A stretch of 64,000 nucleotides of DNA from Zongyangia hominis. GTDB taxonomy: Bacteria > Bacillota > Clostridia > Oscillospirales > Ruminococcaceae. The notes beneath the pieces are model-generated. The model saw only the letters and a program-made list of their open reading frames with translations. It had not been told where the DNA came from and ran no database searches. The translations under genes were made by a program, and so were the position numbers. Shown here one piece after another: positions 63,501 to 64,000 of this stretch (position 1 is the stretch's first letter; every line of letters starts with the position of its first letter). Location of the stretch: NCBI RefSeq assembly GCF_014385095.1, contig NZ_JACRTC010000006.1:124001-188000 (forward strand). The letters run 5' to 3'.

Positions 63501-64000
63501 TTTGCGTTGGGATTCTTGCCCGACTCCCGCCGGTCGATGTTCAGCTCTCCCTTGGTCAGATCGTACTGGACCAGGGTACCCGCATCCTCGCCGGTGCGCA
63601 GCCGGAACCCGACCGCCGTGGTGTCCGCCTCGGGAGTAAACTCAGCGATGATCTCGTACTGATTTCCGCTAAAGGACTTAAGCGGATTCTTCCCGTCGGG
63701 GGTGAGCAGAACGTGGGCAAGCTCGGTGCGTTTGTCCACTTCCCGGAGGGATTTGTATTCCTCCGCCGGGCGCTGATAGAGCTTGACGCCCTCGCCGGTC
63801 TGTTTGAGGAAGAGCTCTTCGTGCAGGGTAAAGCCGCCGTTAAAGTTTGTGGTCAGCTCCTTGCCGATGTCGAGGCCCCAGCCCCAGTTGCTCATCCAGC
63901 TGATCATGATGCGGCGTCCGTCGGGGGTGTTGTCATAGGTCTGCCCCGCGTAGGAGTCGGGGGCGAAGTTGACCACCGGCTTGACGTCGTTGTCCTCGGG
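60581..64000 (-). CDS. Wall-anchored multidomain GH32 fructanase (partial, N-terminus outside window)
   Basis: About 1139 residues are present; the frame continues past the right edge with no start. In order: the end of the GH32 beta-propeller (DSYAGQTYDN, GRRIMISWMSNWGWG), the GH32 C-terminal sandwich to about 240, a BIG_2-like Ig domain, a laminin-G-like domain (about 335-510), three or four BIG_4 Ig domains and three cadherin-like beta-sandwich repeats (KTYTIKVTRE in each). It ends with NPQSGD, a membrane helix and SRKRKK, a variant sortase signal. It probably hydrolyses levan, inulin or sucrose at the cell surface. The nucleophile Asp lies outside the window. Confidence 0.88.
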   Translation of the reverse strand, partial: PEDNDVKPVVNFAPDSYAGQTYDNTPDGRRIMISWMSNWGWGLDIGKELTTNFNGGFTLHEELFLKQTGEGVKLYQRPAEEYKSLREVDKRTELAHVLLTPDGKNPLKSFSGNQYEIIAEFTPEADTTAVGFRLRTGEDAGTLVQYDLTKGELNIDRRESGKNPNAKFPSVYRQKMSRTADGKIRMRIFVDWSSVEVFGNDGEVAGTAQIFPHLSSTGAEVFTTGGNARADITIYPLRSIWRAQAVETEPVRVDLDTIDTQVTVGDTVTVGAKVIPLAASQAVGFTVSGEGDLVEVLRRDDHTLVFKALKTGTVTLTARARGGDVLTQGTIEIADPNFQTNLQNFTASANSDWVIGTDGLTGTFMTGDAFYIAKQTVGPKFNAEVEMQVLEGTGAGLVFGSASESNGKKPGSYVFNIDTTNAGTKGVISSKLFKFEIDKPVVDLSKKGDIPASADGVYHLKVEADNGRFKAYINGALIHDAADNDRPYLSGYVGLNCFRSVTLYNNLFVTTDADISSVVTKDLVVYTARTSDGAAGSADVLQKLPAAVTVMQTDKLQREAGVTWDTASINFAKEGDYAVTGAVDGTTTKAKAKVTVVNTSPVTAIHPDAVELSVETGATQAATRKKLPTSVAFTREDGSSGNAQILYWDLSAVDFDTAGTYPIVGTLDDPAKGLTSGGITEIRGSITVQAPLPTVALEPEKLERTVKPGTDRNEIIAGFPDAVIAVKSDGSKVTASIIGWDFSAVDLTKEGTYTAVGQLEMNAGLRTRDVNITKIDAVIHVSSKLPTVLSMLELSEGALVPQFSADVTEYAVTVAYETEKVQLKPTYTGDAAVTVNGTEVASGEYSADIALDVGENKIEVVAGEKTYTIKVTREAPAPVPTVLTDLALSTGTLAPNFSTEVTEYTATVANSVDSIKVLPTYTGDAAVTVNGTEVASGEYSTDISLNVGENTITVVAGEKTYTIKVTREDKEPPVTETPFLDGLELSQGVLQPSFNKDVNAYTASVGNATDSIQVKPFYSGEMAVTVNGKAVESGVFSEAIALDVGENTIEVKLVMGEKDNIYTIVVTRAKPADTTKPITTKPSIPGGNGSEWKWPEGTAKPGTGKENPQSGDASALPIALLLMAGAAGTAVFLSRKRKK

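Overview
The window reads as chromosome of a GC-rich, spore-forming member of the class Clostridia, most likely order Oscillospirales (Ruminococcaceae/Oscillospiraceae-like). Reasons: sporulation genes (spmA, spoIID, the spore-cortex deacetylase pdaA), an AbrB with a C-terminal Cys-pair extension, the clostridial glgB-C-D-A layout with a separate GlgD, MurT/GatD, purine-rich Shine-Dalgarno sites before nearly every gene, frequent TTG/GTG starts, and LPxTG-like surface proteins ending in an N-P-x-T/S-G-D signal. The placement is inferred from gene content; no 16S rRNA lies in the window.

Layout. 1-4.5 kb: end of spmA, abrB, a DUF975 membrane protein, a corrinoid adenosyltransferase with a CobC-like phosphatase, and an XRE regulator. 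4.3-11.2 kb: two small genes and the glycogen operon glgBCDA, read leftward from one extended -10 promoter. 11.6-17 kb: gap, an orphan histidine-kinase-like protein without its phospho-acceptor histidine, and citrate synthase with a multi-TM partner. 17-22.1 kb: spoIID, a MerR/GyrI-type regulator, a GC-rich repeat cluster, and a self-contained ArsR/P-type ATPase metal-efflux operon. 22.1-25.5 kb: two tRNA-Ser genes followed by an accessory patch: a decayed SRAP (YedK-like) gene fragment, two AT-rich orphan ORFs and a prophage lysis module (holin, GH25 endolysin, XhlA-like protein). 25.5-28.8 kb: an SDR oxidoreductase, apt, and an NCS2 purine permease behind a structured, terminator-bearing leader. 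29-34 kb: metG-tatD-murT-gatD, in which GatD lacks its catalytic Cys and His. 34-43.9 kb: a 1509-aa wall-anchored repeat protein, eno, a lipoprotein PdaA, a Na/Pi cotransporter and a NusG-II protein. 43.9-50 kb: a second copy cluster of the GC-rich repeat, gltX-glnS, and MATE-trmB. 50-60.4 kb: membrane proteins, thiW, an NSS transporter, galE-GNAT-galM, two related aldo/keto reductases, an amidohydrolase, an Amidase_6 protein and tRNA-Leu. 60.6-64 kb: the C-terminal 1.1 kb-codon part of a wall-anchored GH32 fructanase that runs off the right edge.

Together these genes cover central carbon flow (gap, eno, citrate synthase, glycogen storage, galactose entry, extracellular fructan attack), amino-acyl-tRNA supply (Met, Glu, Gln, plus Ser and Leu tRNAs), wall and spore building (MurT/GatD, PdaA, SpoIID, SpmA), purine salvage and metal resistance. 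Most of the window is ordinary core chromosome. The points most worth a second look are the active-site-less GatD beside an intact MurT, the unassigned leader RNA of the purine permease, the perfect 12-bp inverted repeat laid over the tRNA-Ser promoter, the dispersed GC-rich repeat family, and the H-box-less kinase.
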